NCBI RefSeq assembly: GCF_003148825.1
Contig: NZ_QGGZ01000006.1
Location: 1 to 64,000 of the forward strand
DNA from: Streptomyces sp. CG 926
GTDB taxonomy: Bacteria > Actinomycetota > Actinomycetes > Streptomycetales > Streptomycetaceae
DNA length: 64,000 nucleotides
Direction: 5' to 3'
The notes beneath the pieces are model-generated. The model saw only the letters and a program-made list of their open reading frames with translations, made no database searches and had not been told where the DNA came from. Shown here piece after piece: positions 43,728 to 53,292 of this stretch. A program made the translations under genes and the position numbers. Positions within the stretch are counted from its first letter, which is position 1. Every line of letters begins with the position of its first letter.

Positions 43728-44552
43728 ATGTCGAACATGCACGTGCAGGCGCTCCATATCCATCCCGTCAAATCGGTAGCGGGGACCGCTCCCGACGAGG
43801 TGGCCGTGGAGCCCTGGGGTCTGTCCGGGGACCGACGTTGGGCGCTGATCGATCCTGAGGGCACGGTCATCACCCAGCGCCGCCATCCGCGGCTGGCCCT
43901 GGCCGCGGCCCGTCCCGCGGGTGGTGGCCGGATCGCCGTGACGGCCCCGGGTATGGCGGAGCTGTTCGTGGAGGTGCCCGAGCCGGGTCCGCTGGAGCCG
44001 GCGATGCTGTTCGGGAAGAAGGTCGAGACCGTGGCCGCGGCGACCACCGCGGCCGACTGGTTCAGCACGTACCTCGGGGAGCCGGTACGGCTGGTGCACA
44101 TGGATGATCCGGCGGTACGCCGTCCCGTGGATCCGGACTACGCCCTGCCGGGCGAGACCGTGAGCCTGGCCGACGGCTATCCGCTGCTCATCACCACGCT
44201 CGCCTCGCTGGACGCGCTCAACTCGCTGATCGCGCAGGGGGACCATCCTGAGGAGGGTCCGCTGCCGATGAACCGTTTCCGCCCCAATGTGGTGGTTTCC
44301 GGGGCCGAGGCGTGGGCGGAGGACGGTTGGCTCCGCATCGCGATCGGCGACGCCGTCTTCCGCGGCGTGCGCGAATGCGGCCGGTGCGTGGTGACCACCA
44401 CCGACCAGGAGACGGCGGAGCGGGGCAAGGAACCGCTCAAGACCCTGGCCAAGCATCGGCGGATCGGTCGATCGTTGGCCTTCGGCCGGATGCTGGTACC
44501 GGTGCGCGTCGGCACGGTGCGTGTCGGCGACGAGGTGCGGGTCCTCCTCTGA
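43728..44552 (+). CDS. MOSC-domain protein
   Basis: A 274-residue protein. The N-terminal beta barrel (HVQALHIHPVKSVAGTAPDE) and the MOSC domain (about 120-274) are complete; NRFRPNVVV, then ECGRCVVTT with the conserved cysteine, match the molybdenum cofactor sulfurase C-terminal fold. MOSC proteins such as YcbX and mARC reduce N-hydroxylated compounds using Moco. This is the only likely Moco user here, 33 kb from the molybdate transporter. ATG 43728 or 43737 may be the start. Confidence 0.85.
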   Translation: MSNMHVQALHIHPVKSVAGTAPDEVAVEPWGLSGDRRWALIDPEGTVITQRRHPRLALAAARPAGGGRIAVTAPGMAELFVEVPEPGPLEPAMLFGKKVETVAAATTAADWFSTYLGEPVRLVHMDDPAVRRPVDPDYALPGETVSLADGYPLLITTLASLDALNSLIAQGDHPEEGPLPMNRFRPNVVVSGAEAWAEDGWLRIAIGDAVFRGVRECGRCVVTTTDQETAERGKEPLKTLAKHRRIGRSLAFGRMLVPVRVGTVRVGDEVRVLL

Positions 44553-44760
44553 CGCGTGCGGTACCCGCCCGCTACAGGGGGGACAGAAGTGAGGGAAGGT
44601 GTCGGAAGGGTGGTCGCGGACCGGCGACCGGACGACCGGATTGACACCTTCGAGGGGCTCGGCGCCCGGACTGGAACCAACTGGCACGACCAAGCCGTTG
44701 GAGCAGTCAGGACAGAGGCGCAGACAGGCGGAGACTGGCACAGGTTGGGGGAGCCGGACC

Positions 44761-45390
44761 GTGCGGACAGCAATGGGTGTGTGGCGTTGGCGGCGCAATC
44801 CGCTGCGCCGGCCGACCGATCTTTTCGAGGCGTGGGTGGCGTTCGCCGCGCTGGTGTGTGTCCTGGTGGTGGCTCCGACCATCGGCTGGGTCGCGGGCCT
44901 GCAGGTGGACGGTACGCTCCAGCAGGCGGCGCACGAGCAGCGGCAGGAGCGCCATCTCGTCCCGGCGGTGGTCCTGCGGCCCGCCTCGGAGTCGGGGACG
45001 GCCGCGCAGGCGTCGGCGAGCGCGAGTGCCGACACGTCGGCGCAGCGGACGACCCCGCACCGGACCCAGATCGTGGCCTCGTGGACCGCCCCGGACGGCA
45101 GCAGCCACCAGGGCACGGTGCCGGCCGCCGAGGAGCCGCCGCATCCCGGCGAGCGGTTCCGGATCTGGACCGACGCGCGCGGCAAGGTCGTGGGGCAACC
45201 GCTGGACCCGTCCGCGGCCGTGTTCCACGCGGGGATGGCGGGGCTGGCCGCCGCCATCTGCGTGGCCACTCTGGTGGAGACGGTCCGGCGGCTGGTCGTA
45301 CGACGGCTCATGCATCGGCGGTACATACGTCTGGACCGGGCCTGGGCGGCGGCGGGGCCGGACTGGGGTCGAGCGGGCGCGGGCAGCTGA
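44761..45390 (+). CDS. Rv1733c-family membrane protein
   Basis: A 209-residue protein: a basic WRWRRNPLRRPTDL head, one membrane helix (AWVAFAALVCVLVVAPTIGWVAG), an extracellular domain of about 100 residues and a second helix near 170, then an Arg-rich tail ending GPDWGR. This matches the Rv1733c family, whose mycobacterial member is a DosR-regulated antigen of unknown function. GTG 44761 has GGGGGAG nine bases upstream. It precedes the beta-helix/AAA+ gene by 155 bp on the same strand. Confidence 0.8.
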   Translation: MRTAMGVWRWRRNPLRRPTDLFEAWVAFAALVCVLVVAPTIGWVAGLQVDGTLQQAAHEQRQERHLVPAVVLRPASESGTAAQASASASADTSAQRTTPHRTQIVASWTAPDGSSHQGTVPAAEEPPHPGERFRIWTDARGKVVGQPLDPSAAVFHAGMAGLAAAICVATLVETVRRLVVRRLMHRRYIRLDRAWAAAGPDWGRAGAGS

Positions 45391-45545
45391 CCTGGCAGCT
45401 CATCGGCTCCGCGCGCGCTACGGTGGAGCCGCCGGACGGGTCGCTCCAGCGACTGCGGTGGCTCCGGTGGCTGCGGTGACTTCGGACGTCAGTGGCATCG
45501 GTCGTATCGGCAGCGCGAGTACGAGGGTGGGGGCACGACAGCACC

Positions 45546-48017
45546 ATGGTTCAGGGCACGGTCCAGGTGACGCACGGCGGGACTTCGCGGTGGCGACGCC
45601 GCTCCGGTGAGTATCCGACGTTGACCGCCGCGCTCGCCGTGGCGGGCGACGGGGACGTGCTGACCATCGCCCCCGGGACCTACCGCGAGAACCTGGTGCT
45701 GGACCATGCCGTCACCCTGCGCGGACCCGAGGGCGGTGGGGGGTCGGTGCGGATCGCCCCGGTCGACGGGGTCGCGCTGACCGTGCGCGCCTCGGCCGTC
45801 GTCCAGGATCTGTATCTGGAGGGCCAGGACCGGGCGGCGCCCGCGCTGCTGGTGGAGGACGGCTGCCCCGAGCTCACGGATCTGCGGGTGAGCACCCACT
45901 CCGCCGCCGGTATCGAGGTACGAGGCTCCGGAGCCCGGCCGCTGGTGCGACGGTGCACGGTGGAGAATCCGGCCGGTGTCGGCATCGCCGTACTGGACGG
46001 CGGCGGCGGGGTGTTCGAGGAGTGCGAGGTCGTGGCCGCCGGGCAGAACGGCATCTCGGTGCGCGGCGGTGGCCGGCCCCGGCTGGAACGCTGCCGCGTC
46101 CACCACGCCACGGGCGCGGGTATCGGGATCACCGGCGAGGGCTCGGGGCTGGAGGCCCTGGGCTGCGAGGTGTACGAGGTCAAGGGCGCCGGGGTGCAGA
46201 TCGCCGCGCGCGCCACGGCCCGCCTCACGGACTGCTCGGTGCACCGCACCTCGGCCGACGGGGTCACGCTCGACACCGACGCGGTGCTCACCCTGACCGG
46301 CTGCGACATCCACGACATCCCGGAGAACGCGGTCGATCTGCGGTCCCGTTCGGTCCTCACCCTCAGCCGCACCACCGTGCGCCGGTTCGGCCGCAACGGC
46401 CTGTCCGTGTGGGACCCGGGCACCCGGGTGGACGCCGAGTCCTGCGAGATCCACGACAGCACGGGTGACTATCCCGCGGTGTGGATCAGTGACGGTGCCA
46501 CGGTCTCCCTCGACTCCTGCCGGGTGCACGACGTGCCGGACGCGCTGTTCGTACTCGACCGCGGATCGCGCGTCGACGTCGTCGACAGCGATCTGTCCCA
46601 GGTGCGCAACACCGCCGTGTCCGTGAGCGACGGGGCCACCGCCCAGCTCGACGACTGCCGGATCCGGGAGGCGGCGACCGGGGCCTGGTTCCGCGACCAC
46701 GGCAGCGGCGGCACGCTCGCCGGCTGCACCATCGACGCCGTACAGACCGGCGTGATCGTCACCAAGGGCGCCGACCCCACCCTGGAGCGGTGCACCGTCA
46801 CCTCCCCCGCCGAGGCCGGCTTCTACGTGTCGGCGGGCGGCCGGGGCACCTTCACCGCCTGCCGGGTGACCGGCAGTTCCGGCTTCGGTTTCCACGTCAT
46901 GGACGGCTGCCGCACCACGCTGACACGGTGCCACACCGAGCGCTGCGCCCGCGGGGGCTACGAGTTCGCGGAGGACGGGCCGACCGTCGCGGAGTGCACC
47001 GGCGACGAGTCCGGCGCGCGTCTCACGGACCGGTCCGTCCCGGGTGGCGCACCCGGCGAGGCGCGGCCGGGCATCCGTACGGCCACCGGGACACAGGGGC
47101 CCGTGGCGCGGCCGGCGCCGGCGTCGCCGCCCCCGCCCACCGTGCCACGGCCGGCGGACGGGGCCGAGGACGGTCCGGCCGCCGCCGCGCCGGCTTCCGG
47201 CGAGATGCTGGGTCGGCTCGACGCGCTGGTGGGCCTGGACAGCGTGAAACGCGAGGTACGGGCGCTCACCGACATGATCGAGGTCGGCCGGCGGCGGCAA
47301 CAGGCGGGCCTGAAGGCCGCCTCGGTGCGCCGGCACCTGGTCTTCACCGGCTCCCCCGGCACCGGCAAGACCACGGTGGCCCGGCTGTACGGGGAGATCC
47401 TGGCCTCGCTCGGGGTGCTGGAGAGCGGGCACCTGGTCGAGGTGTCCCGGGTGGACCTGGTCGGCGAGCACATCGGCTCCACGGCGATCCGTACCCAGGA
47501 GGCGTTCGAGCGGGCGCGCGGCGGGGTGCTGTTCATCGACGAGGCGTACGCGCTGGCGCCGGAGGACTCGGGCCGGGACTTCGGGCGCGAGGCGATCGAC
47601 ACGCTGGTGAAGCTGATGGAGGACCACCGGGACGCGGTGGTCGTGATCGTCGCCGGGTACACGGCGGAGATGGAGCGCTTCCTGACGGTGAATCCGGGAG
47701 TGGCCTCGCGGTTCTCCCGGACGATCACCTTCGGCGACTACGGCCCCGAGGAGCTGCTGCGGATCGTGGAGCAGCAGGCGGAGGAGCACGAGTACCGGCT
47801 CGGGGAGGGTACGTCGCAGGCGTTGCTGACGTACTTCGCGGAGCTGCCCAAGGGCCCGGCCTTCGGCAACGGCCGCACGGCCCGCCAGACCTTCGAGTCG
47901 ATGGTCGAGCGGCACGCGGGCCGGGTGGCCCAGCTCGCGGAGCCCAGTACGGACGAGCTCACCCTGTTGTTCCCGGCGGATCTGCCGGCGCTGCCGGCCC
48001 TGCCCGCTCCTTGCTGA
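45546..48017 (+). CDS. Parallel beta-helix / AAA+ ATPase fusion (SpoVK/EccA-like)
   Basis: An 823-residue fusion. Residues about 15-490 are a right-handed parallel beta-helix with some twenty turns of the type GAGIGITGEGSGLEALGCEV, beginning with a pectinase-like TLTAALAVAGDGDVLTIAPG start. A Pro/Ala-rich linker (490-540) joins it to an AAA+ domain of the CbbX/SpoVK/EccA kind: Walker A GSPGTGKTT at 602-610, Walker B LFIDE at 662-666, arginine-finger region NPGVASRFSRT. There is no signal peptide, so the helix is cytosolic. Substrate and role are unknown. Confidence 0.9.
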   Translation: MVQGTVQVTHGGTSRWRRRSGEYPTLTAALAVAGDGDVLTIAPGTYRENLVLDHAVTLRGPEGGGGSVRIAPVDGVALTVRASAVVQDLYLEGQDRAAPALLVEDGCPELTDLRVSTHSAAGIEVRGSGARPLVRRCTVENPAGVGIAVLDGGGGVFEECEVVAAGQNGISVRGGGRPRLERCRVHHATGAGIGITGEGSGLEALGCEVYEVKGAGVQIAARATARLTDCSVHRTSADGVTLDTDAVLTLTGCDIHDIPENAVDLRSRSVLTLSRTTVRRFGRNGLSVWDPGTRVDAESCEIHDSTGDYPAVWISDGATVSLDSCRVHDVPDALFVLDRGSRVDVVDSDLSQVRNTAVSVSDGATAQLDDCRIREAATGAWFRDHGSGGTLAGCTIDAVQTGVIVTKGADPTLERCTVTSPAEAGFYVSAGGRGTFTACRVTGSSGFGFHVMDGCRTTLTRCHTERCARGGYEFAEDGPTVAECTGDESGARLTDRSVPGGAPGEARPGIRTATGTQGPVARPAPASPPPPTVPRPADGAEDGPAAAAPASGEMLGRLDALVGLDSVKREVRALTDMIEVGRRRQQAGLKAASVRRHLVFTGSPGTGKTTVARLYGEILASLGVLESGHLVEVSRVDLVGEHIGSTAIRTQEAFERARGGVLFIDEAYALAPEDSGRDFGREAIDTLVKLMEDHRDAVVVIVAGYTAEMERFLTVNPGVASRFSRTITFGDYGPEELLRIVEQQAEEHEYRLGEGTSQALLTYFAELPKGPAFGNGRTARQTFESMVERHAGRVAQLAEPSTDELTLLFPADLPALPALPAPC

Positions 48018-50367
48018 CCGGGAGCCGCTGACCCGGTAGGTCGGCCCGTGCCGCGGCGTCCAGGCGGGCGAGCAGGGCGTCGCGTTCGGCGGCGAAGGCC
48101 GGATCGGCCTGGTAGTCGCCGTGGCCCAGGATCGGGGCGGGCAGCGGATGGCGGGCGGTGCGCCCGTAGGCGAGCGGGTCGGCGAGCGGGCCACGGTCCA
48201 CGCCGGGCTCGGCGCCGGGCAGCGCCGGGCCGCCGATGGGGTCGGTGGCCCGCCAGAGGTTGCGCCAGCAGTCGACCTCGCGGTGCAGGGCGGTGAGCGG
48301 CTCGGGGCCGAAGTAGGCGGGGAACCAGCGACCGTAGAGACGGGCGAGCGGGGATCCGTAGGTGAGCAGGGCCACCCGGCGACGGGCGGCCGGCGGCAGT
48401 TGCCAGACGGCCGCCGCGGCCAGCACGCTGCCCTGGGAGTGGCCCGAGATGACCATGCGGCCGCCGGTGCGGCCGGTCCAACCGGCCATCCGCCAGGTCA
48501 GGTCGGGGACGGCCCGCTCGGCGTAGCAGGGCGGTGCGAAGGGGTGCGCGGCGCGCGGCCAGAAGGTGCCGACGTCCCACAGGATCCCTATGGTCCGGCG
48601 CGCGGCGGGGTCCCGGTAGGCACGGCGGCCCCAGGCGATGAAGGCGGCGATGCCCAGGCCGATGAGCCAGGACCCGGCGTCCTGGGCGGCGCGGGCGGCG
48701 GCCTCCAGGACCGGCAGGGTCCCACGGGCCGCCTCGCCCGGGACCTTCCCGGTGAACCAAGCCCCGGCCAACGCGCCCGCGCCGAGTACCAGGGTGATCC
48801 CGGAGACGGCCGCGACGAACCAGGGCGCGGAGTCGGTCAGCGCGGCCGCGGTCCGCGCCCCGGCGATCCGGCGGCTACGGGCCAGGTCCGGCGTCTCCCC
48901 CGGGTACTCGGCGGCCACGGTGGCGGCGAGCCGACCCCGCGCCCGAGCCCCGCGTACCGCGAACCGGACCGCGAGCAGGGCCAGTACGAGGAGCAGCGGG
49001 GGCAGCACGGCGGCCTGCCAGGACAGCAGTACGGGCGGCCCGGGCAGCGCGGCGCCGGGCATTCCGGGCGTGGCTCCCCCGTCCAGCCAGTCGGCGACGC
49101 GCTGGGCGACCCCGCCGGACATCACCCCGCCGAGCGCGCAGCCGAGCATGGCGACGGCGGGTCCACCCAGGCCGCGCAGAGCGGCCGCCGGGTCGGGTGC
49201 CCTGCGGTGCAGGTACCGGGCGACGGCGGCCAGGGCGAGCACGCAGAGCCCCTGACCCAGCATCAGGACGCCGAAGGTCAGGTCCCCGGGGAGCCGTCCG
49301 GTGGCGGTCCAGTCGGGGCGCGACCAGCAGGCGTGCACGAGGACGACGACGAGCAGGGCGACGGAGGCGCCGGGCAGCAGGGTGACGGCTGCCCGGTCGA
49401 GCCGGTGGTCGGGCCGGGCCTCGGTGCGGCCGCGCCGGCAGACGACCGAGGCCACGGCGAGGGCCCCGGCGGCGAGCAGGACCTGGGTGAGCGTGCCGAA
49501 GGCCGCGAGGACGGGGGCGCCGGACCGGCGGTCGTGGCGGGCGGTCGGCACGGAGACCGCCACCGCCACGGTGAGCAGCCCGGCGGCGGTGTGCGCGGCA
49601 CGCAGCCGGGCGACGAGCCGGCGGCCGTACCAGAACCCGGGGCGCCCGAGCGCGGGCACGGGATCCGAGGCGGTGTCCGGGTCGGCGGCGCCGGCGGGCG
49701 GGGGCTGGGACTCGTAGGCGCTCCAGGTGCGGTTCGACAGGTACCAGAGCAGCCCGGTCAACGCGGTGGGGACCAGGGCCCCGAGGGCGAGGCGCCGCCC
49801 GGGCTGGGCCCACCAGCCGCCGCCGGGCGCGAGGAAGCCCAGCCAGGAGCGGTACCGGGAGCCGGCGCAGGTCCCGGAGCCCGCGCATTGCCAGGCGAGG
49901 AGGTCGAGCGCGACCTCGCAGGCGGCGGCGATCAGCAGCACGGTCAGGCTGAGGGCGAGGATCCGTACGAGGACCCCGTACGTGCGCACGGCGCGCGGCG
50001 CGGGGTCGGCGGCGGGCGTGGCCGGCCGAGCCCAGTGGGCGAGGTTGGCCACCATGAAGGGCAGGAGCAGCAGCCACAGGGCTCGGGCGCCGTTGCCGGA
50101 GGTGAGCCGGGACCAGCAGTAGGCCTCGGGGACGGGGCGCCCGGCGTACCGCTCGGGGTGGGCCTCGGCGTCGGCGTCCTCGGTACGACGGAAGACGGCG
50201 GCGGTGGAGTCGCCGGTGACCCGGACGGTGCGCGGGTCGCCGAGCAGCTCGCCGGGGGCGGCGCCGGCGACTCCGTGGACCAGGAGTTCGAGGGCGAGGG
50301 GGGTACCTGACGTCGTGTCGGGTGCAGGGTCGGGCACAGCGGCCTCCGCTCGCGGGGCGGGATCCAC
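47959..50367 (-). CDS. Large polytopic membrane protein with lipase-type GHSQG motif
   Basis: An 802-residue protein. The head has LALELLVHGVAGAAP, resembling the oxyanion strand of alpha/beta hydrolases. Eight to ten membrane helices follow (about 95-590). The C-terminal part has MVISGHSQGSVLAAAAVW, a nucleophile elbow with Ser, then LLTYGSPLARLYGRWFP. The hydrolase appears to be split around a membrane region. A lipid substrate is plausible but unproven. The 3' end overlaps the beta-helix gene by 59 bp in convergent orientation. GTG 50367 is chosen; an open extension reaches 50412. Confidence 0.75.
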   Translation of the reverse strand: MDPAPRAEAAVPDPAPDTTSGTPLALELLVHGVAGAAPGELLGDPRTVRVTGDSTAAVFRRTEDADAEAHPERYAGRPVPEAYCWSRLTSGNGARALWLLLLPFMVANLAHWARPATPAADPAPRAVRTYGVLVRILALSLTVLLIAAACEVALDLLAWQCAGSGTCAGSRYRSWLGFLAPGGGWWAQPGRRLALGALVPTALTGLLWYLSNRTWSAYESQPPPAGAADPDTASDPVPALGRPGFWYGRRLVARLRAAHTAAGLLTVAVAVSVPTARHDRRSGAPVLAAFGTLTQVLLAAGALAVASVVCRRGRTEARPDHRLDRAAVTLLPGASVALLVVVLVHACWSRPDWTATGRLPGDLTFGVLMLGQGLCVLALAAVARYLHRRAPDPAAALRGLGGPAVAMLGCALGGVMSGGVAQRVADWLDGGATPGMPGAALPGPPVLLSWQAAVLPPLLLVLALLAVRFAVRGARARGRLAATVAAEYPGETPDLARSRRIAGARTAAALTDSAPWFVAAVSGITLVLGAGALAGAWFTGKVPGEAARGTLPVLEAAARAAQDAGSWLIGLGIAAFIAWGRRAYRDPAARRTIGILWDVGTFWPRAAHPFAPPCYAERAVPDLTWRMAGWTGRTGGRMVISGHSQGSVLAAAAVWQLPPAARRRVALLTYGSPLARLYGRWFPAYFGPEPLTALHREVDCWRNLWRATDPIGGPALPGAEPGVDRGPLADPLAYGRTARHPLPAPILGHGDYQADPAFAAERDALLARLDAAARADLPGQRLPVSKERAGPAAPADPPGTTG

Positions 50368-50578
50368 GCGACTCCAGCATCTCGCGCGCGGGGGCCGCTG
50401 CCCAGGTCCCACGCGGGGATCGACACGGATCGGACGGGGTCGGACGAGGTCGGGCGAGGTCGGAAGGCGTCGGACGGGATCGCTCAGGTTCGGTCGAGAT
50501 CACTACGGACTTCTCGCGGATGCGGGGCTATGGTGGCGCGCACGCCCGTTCAGCACCTCACCCCAGGGGGTACCGCCC

Positions 50579-51067
50579 ATGGCTCGCCGACTCCGCCCGG
50601 TGGGGCTCGACTTCATCGAGGACGCGCCGGTACGGCTGGTCTTCGCCACCGACACCGTGGCACCGCCCGAGGCCGTGTACCAGGCGCTCGCCGAGGAAGT
50701 GGAGGGCTGGGCGGACTGGTTCGGGGCGGTGACGTCGGCCCGCCCCACGCACGGGGGCGCTGGCCGCGAGGTCAGGCTGAGGGGTGGGGTGCGCTTCCAG
50801 GAGACCGTCATGGCCGCCGATCCCGAGCGGCGTTACGCCTACCGGGTCGACACCACCAACGCGCCCGGGATGCAGGCCCTGTTGGAGGAGTGGCGGCTGA
50901 CCCCGGCCGGTACCGGCACGCACGTCCGCTGGACCTTCGCGGCGGACGGGCCGACCCTGTTCCGCCTGGGCCTGACCGCCGCCCGCCCGGGCCTGGGCCA
51001 CTCCTTCCGCACGGCGGTCCGCAGCCTGGACCGGAGACTCAGCTCCCGGAGCGGGGCGGATCAGTAG
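50579..51067 (+). CDS. SRPBCC-family protein
   Basis: A 162-residue protein with a START/SRPBCC helix-grip fold: DAPVRLVFATDTVAPPEAVYQALAE, the FGAVTSARPTHG loop, YRVDTTNAPG and a final amphipathic helix. These proteins bind lipids or polyketide-like ligands, or take part in cell-division-linked stress responses; nothing specifies the ligand. The ATG follows CAGGGGGTACC, a strong ribosome site. Its end overlaps the convergent gene by 29 bp. Confidence 0.82.
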   Translation: MARRLRPVGLDFIEDAPVRLVFATDTVAPPEAVYQALAEEVEGWADWFGAVTSARPTHGGAGREVRLRGGVRFQETVMAADPERRYAYRVDTTNAPGMQALLEEWRLTPAGTGTHVRWTFAADGPTLFRLGLTAARPGLGHSFRTAVRSLDRRLSSRSGADQ

Positions 51068-51806
51068 CCGGGGCGGTCATCGTGCCGGACACGCGGTACA
51101 CCTCGGCGAGTTCTCCGTAGCCGCCCGCGCCCCAGACGGCCCTGCGGAACTCCTGCAGGGTCATCCCCGGCCCGTCGGCGCAGTGGACCACCGCGCAGCG
51201 CTCGCAGCACCAGCCCCGGGACCAGACCTCCTCGGCGGCGTCGCGACCGGCTGCGATCCGCGCCCGGAACGCCCGCTGGGTCCGTACGGAGGTGACGATC
51301 AGCAGGGCCGCTCCCAGCAGGGCGAACGCCGAGATCCAGGCCAGGAACAGCAGCTCCGCCCCGGTCTCGGGCGGAGCGGACGGGGAGCTGCCGCTCCAGC
51401 CCCCGCCCGGCCATCCGGCCTGCTCGGCCTCGGGCGCGTCGGCGAACCAGTGCCCACCCAGCGCACCGCCGATGAACGTACCGATCGCCACCAGGACCAG
51501 CAGCACGCCCAGCGCGGTCCGGCCCGCGGTCACCGGGGGCGGCGGGGCCGGAGCCAGTGCGTCGGCCAACCGAGGGACGGTCTCGCGGGCATCGGTGCCC
51601 CGGTCGCCGTCACGGGTCTCCTGATGGAACCGGCGCTCCCCGCCGAGGCAGACGGCCGGAACGGCACGGACCGAGTCGGAGCTCAGGCAGCTCGGGCACT
51701 CCAGGTGGGAAGCCCGGTTCCCACCCCCGGGCCGGACACCCGGACCGGTCACCTGGGCCCGTGTGCGCGCATCCCGCTCCGGTCTGTTGTACTCGATGCC
51801 CGCCAT
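51039..51806 (-). CDS. Zinc-ribbon-containing two-helix membrane protein
   Basis: A 255-residue protein. A CPSC pair near residue 38 is an incomplete zinc-ribbon-like motif. Two membrane helices follow (ALGVLLVLVAIGTFIGGALGG and ELLFLAWISAFALLGAALLIV), separated by a Pro/Gly-rich loop, then a soluble tail with a CCERCAVVHC cluster that may bind zinc together with the first pair. Function is unknown. ATG 51806 begins MAGIEYNRP. Confidence 0.7.
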   Translation of the reverse strand: MAGIEYNRPERDARTRAQVTGPGVRPGGGNRASHLECPSCLSSDSVRAVPAVCLGGERRFHQETRDGDRGTDARETVPRLADALAPAPPPPVTAGRTALGVLLVLVAIGTFIGGALGGHWFADAPEAEQAGWPGGGWSGSSPSAPPETGAELLFLAWISAFALLGAALLIVTSVRTQRAFRARIAAGRDAAEEVWSRGWCCERCAVVHCADGPGMTLQEFRRAVWGAGGYGELAEVYRVSGTMTAPATDPPRSGS

Positions 51807-51938
51807 GTTCCCCCCGACCACCCGCGATCCGAACGCGCCGAGCGTAATCGGGTAACCCCCCTGCCACCAGGGAGTTTTCGTCACGGCTTCGTCACCGCCC
51901 GCGCCACCAGGACAGCGCCCGGACGAGCCCGCGGACCG

Positions 51939-53093
51939 TCAGACGGTGGGCTCGCTCCAGGCCCCGGTCGTCAGCAGCGTGTCGAGGGTCTTCGCGTACG
52001 GGGCGATGTCGAGCCGCTGCGCCGCCAGCCACTCGTCGGAGTAGTACTTGTCCAGGTAGCGGTCGCCCGGGTCGCACAGCAGGGTGACGACGCTGCCCGT
52101 GCGGCCTTCCGCCACCATCTCCGAGACGATCTTCAGGGCGCTCCACAGACCGGTGCCCGTCGAGCCGCCCGCCTTGCGCCCTATGGCCGTCTCCAGCGCC
52201 CGGCAGGCGGCGATGCTCGCCGCGTCCGGGACCTTCATCATCCGGTCGATGGCCCCCGGCACGAAGCTCGGCTCCATCCGCGGCCGGCCGATGCCCTCGA
52301 TGCGGGAGCCGCAATCGCTGCTCGCGTCCGGGTCGTTGTTCGTCCAGCCGTCGAAGAAGCAGGAGTTCTCCGGGTCCGGCACACAGATGCGGGTGTCGTG
52401 CTGCATGTAGTGCACGTAGCGCGCGATGGTCGCCGAGGTGCCGCCGGTGCCGGCCGTCGCCACGATCCAGGCGGGCTCGGGGTACCGCTCCAGACGCAAC
52501 TGCTGGTACATCGATTCGGCGATGTTGTTGTTGCCGCGCCAGTCGGTGGCCCGCTCCGCGTACGTGAACTGGTCCATGTAGTGCCCGCCCGTCCGGGCGG
52601 CGAGCTCCGCCGACTCCTCGTACATCTTCATCGAGTCGTCCACGAAGTGGCATTCGCCGCCGTGGAATTCGATGAGGCGGCACTTCTCCGGGCTGGTCGT
52701 GCGCGGCATGACGGCGATGAAGGGGACACCGATCAGCTTGGCGAAGTACGCCTCGGAGACGGCCGTGGAGCCGGACGAGGCCTCGATCACCGGGCGGCCG
52801 GGGCGGATCCACCCGTTGCAGAGCGCGTACAGGAACAGCGAGCGCGCGAGTCGGTGCTTGAGGGAGCCCGTCGGGTGCGTGGACTCGTCCTTGAGGTAGA
52901 GGTCGATGCCCCACGCCTCGGGGAGCGGGAAGCGCAGCAGGTGGGTGTCGGCGGAGCGGTTGGCATCGGCCTGGACCTTACGGACGGCCTCCTTCAGCCA
53001 GGCCCGGTAGTCCGCGTCGCTGCGATCGACATCGATGGTCGTGGCAGTCGTACCGGTGGTACCGGACGTTCTGGTGGTGCCGGTGGTGCTCAT
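51939..53093 (-). CDS. PLP-dependent cysteine synthase-family enzyme (Cds1-like)
   Basis: A 384-residue fold-type II PLP enzyme. Lys79 in HPTGSLKHRL should form the Schiff base; SSGSTAVSEAY binds the substrate carboxylate and TAGTGGTSATI the cofactor phosphate. The sequence resembles Mycobacterium Rv3684 (Cds1), an L-cysteine desulfhydrase that yields H2S, more than CysK or CysM, as I recall them. A good AAGGAG site precedes the ATG. It is divergent from the RsbW-type gene across 199 bp. Confidence 0.82.
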   Translation of the reverse strand: MSTTGTTRTSGTTGTTATTIDVDRSDADYRAWLKEAVRKVQADANRSADTHLLRFPLPEAWGIDLYLKDESTHPTGSLKHRLARSLFLYALCNGWIRPGRPVIEASSGSTAVSEAYFAKLIGVPFIAVMPRTTSPEKCRLIEFHGGECHFVDDSMKMYEESAELAARTGGHYMDQFTYAERATDWRGNNNIAESMYQQLRLERYPEPAWIVATAGTGGTSATIARYVHYMQHDTRICVPDPENSCFFDGWTNNDPDASSDCGSRIEGIGRPRMEPSFVPGAIDRMMKVPDAASIAACRALETAIGRKAGGSTGTGLWSALKIVSEMVAEGRTGSVVTLLCDPGDRYLDKYYSDEWLAAQRLDIAPYAKTLDTLLTTGAWSEPTV

Positions 53094-53292
53094 GTGCCGC
53101 GCTCCTTCGTGGGTGAACTTCGCCCCCCTTCTTCGCAATGTACCTCTCCCACCTGCACAAACGTTCGCTTTGGGGATCCATGCGAATCCCTTTCGATGGC
53201 GTTCGGTTGCACTGCGGGGCACCGTGGGTGACCCTGGTGGAGCATTACCGAGGGTGCAGCACCCGTAACACTCATGTCGGGGAGTCGCAGCC

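Noticed and set aside
45489..48194. 901-codon open frame on the minus strand
   Set aside because: It mirrors the beta-helix/AAA+ gene; the plus strand has Walker motifs and regular helix turns, the minus strand has none.
48121..50310. 729-codon open frame on the plus strand
   Set aside because: It is Gly/Gln/Arg-rich antisense to the membrane hydrolase gene, with no plausible domain.
45546..50367. Type VII secretion locus
   Set aside because: The AAA+ domain is EccA-like, but there is no WXG100, EccC, EccD or EccB gene in the window.
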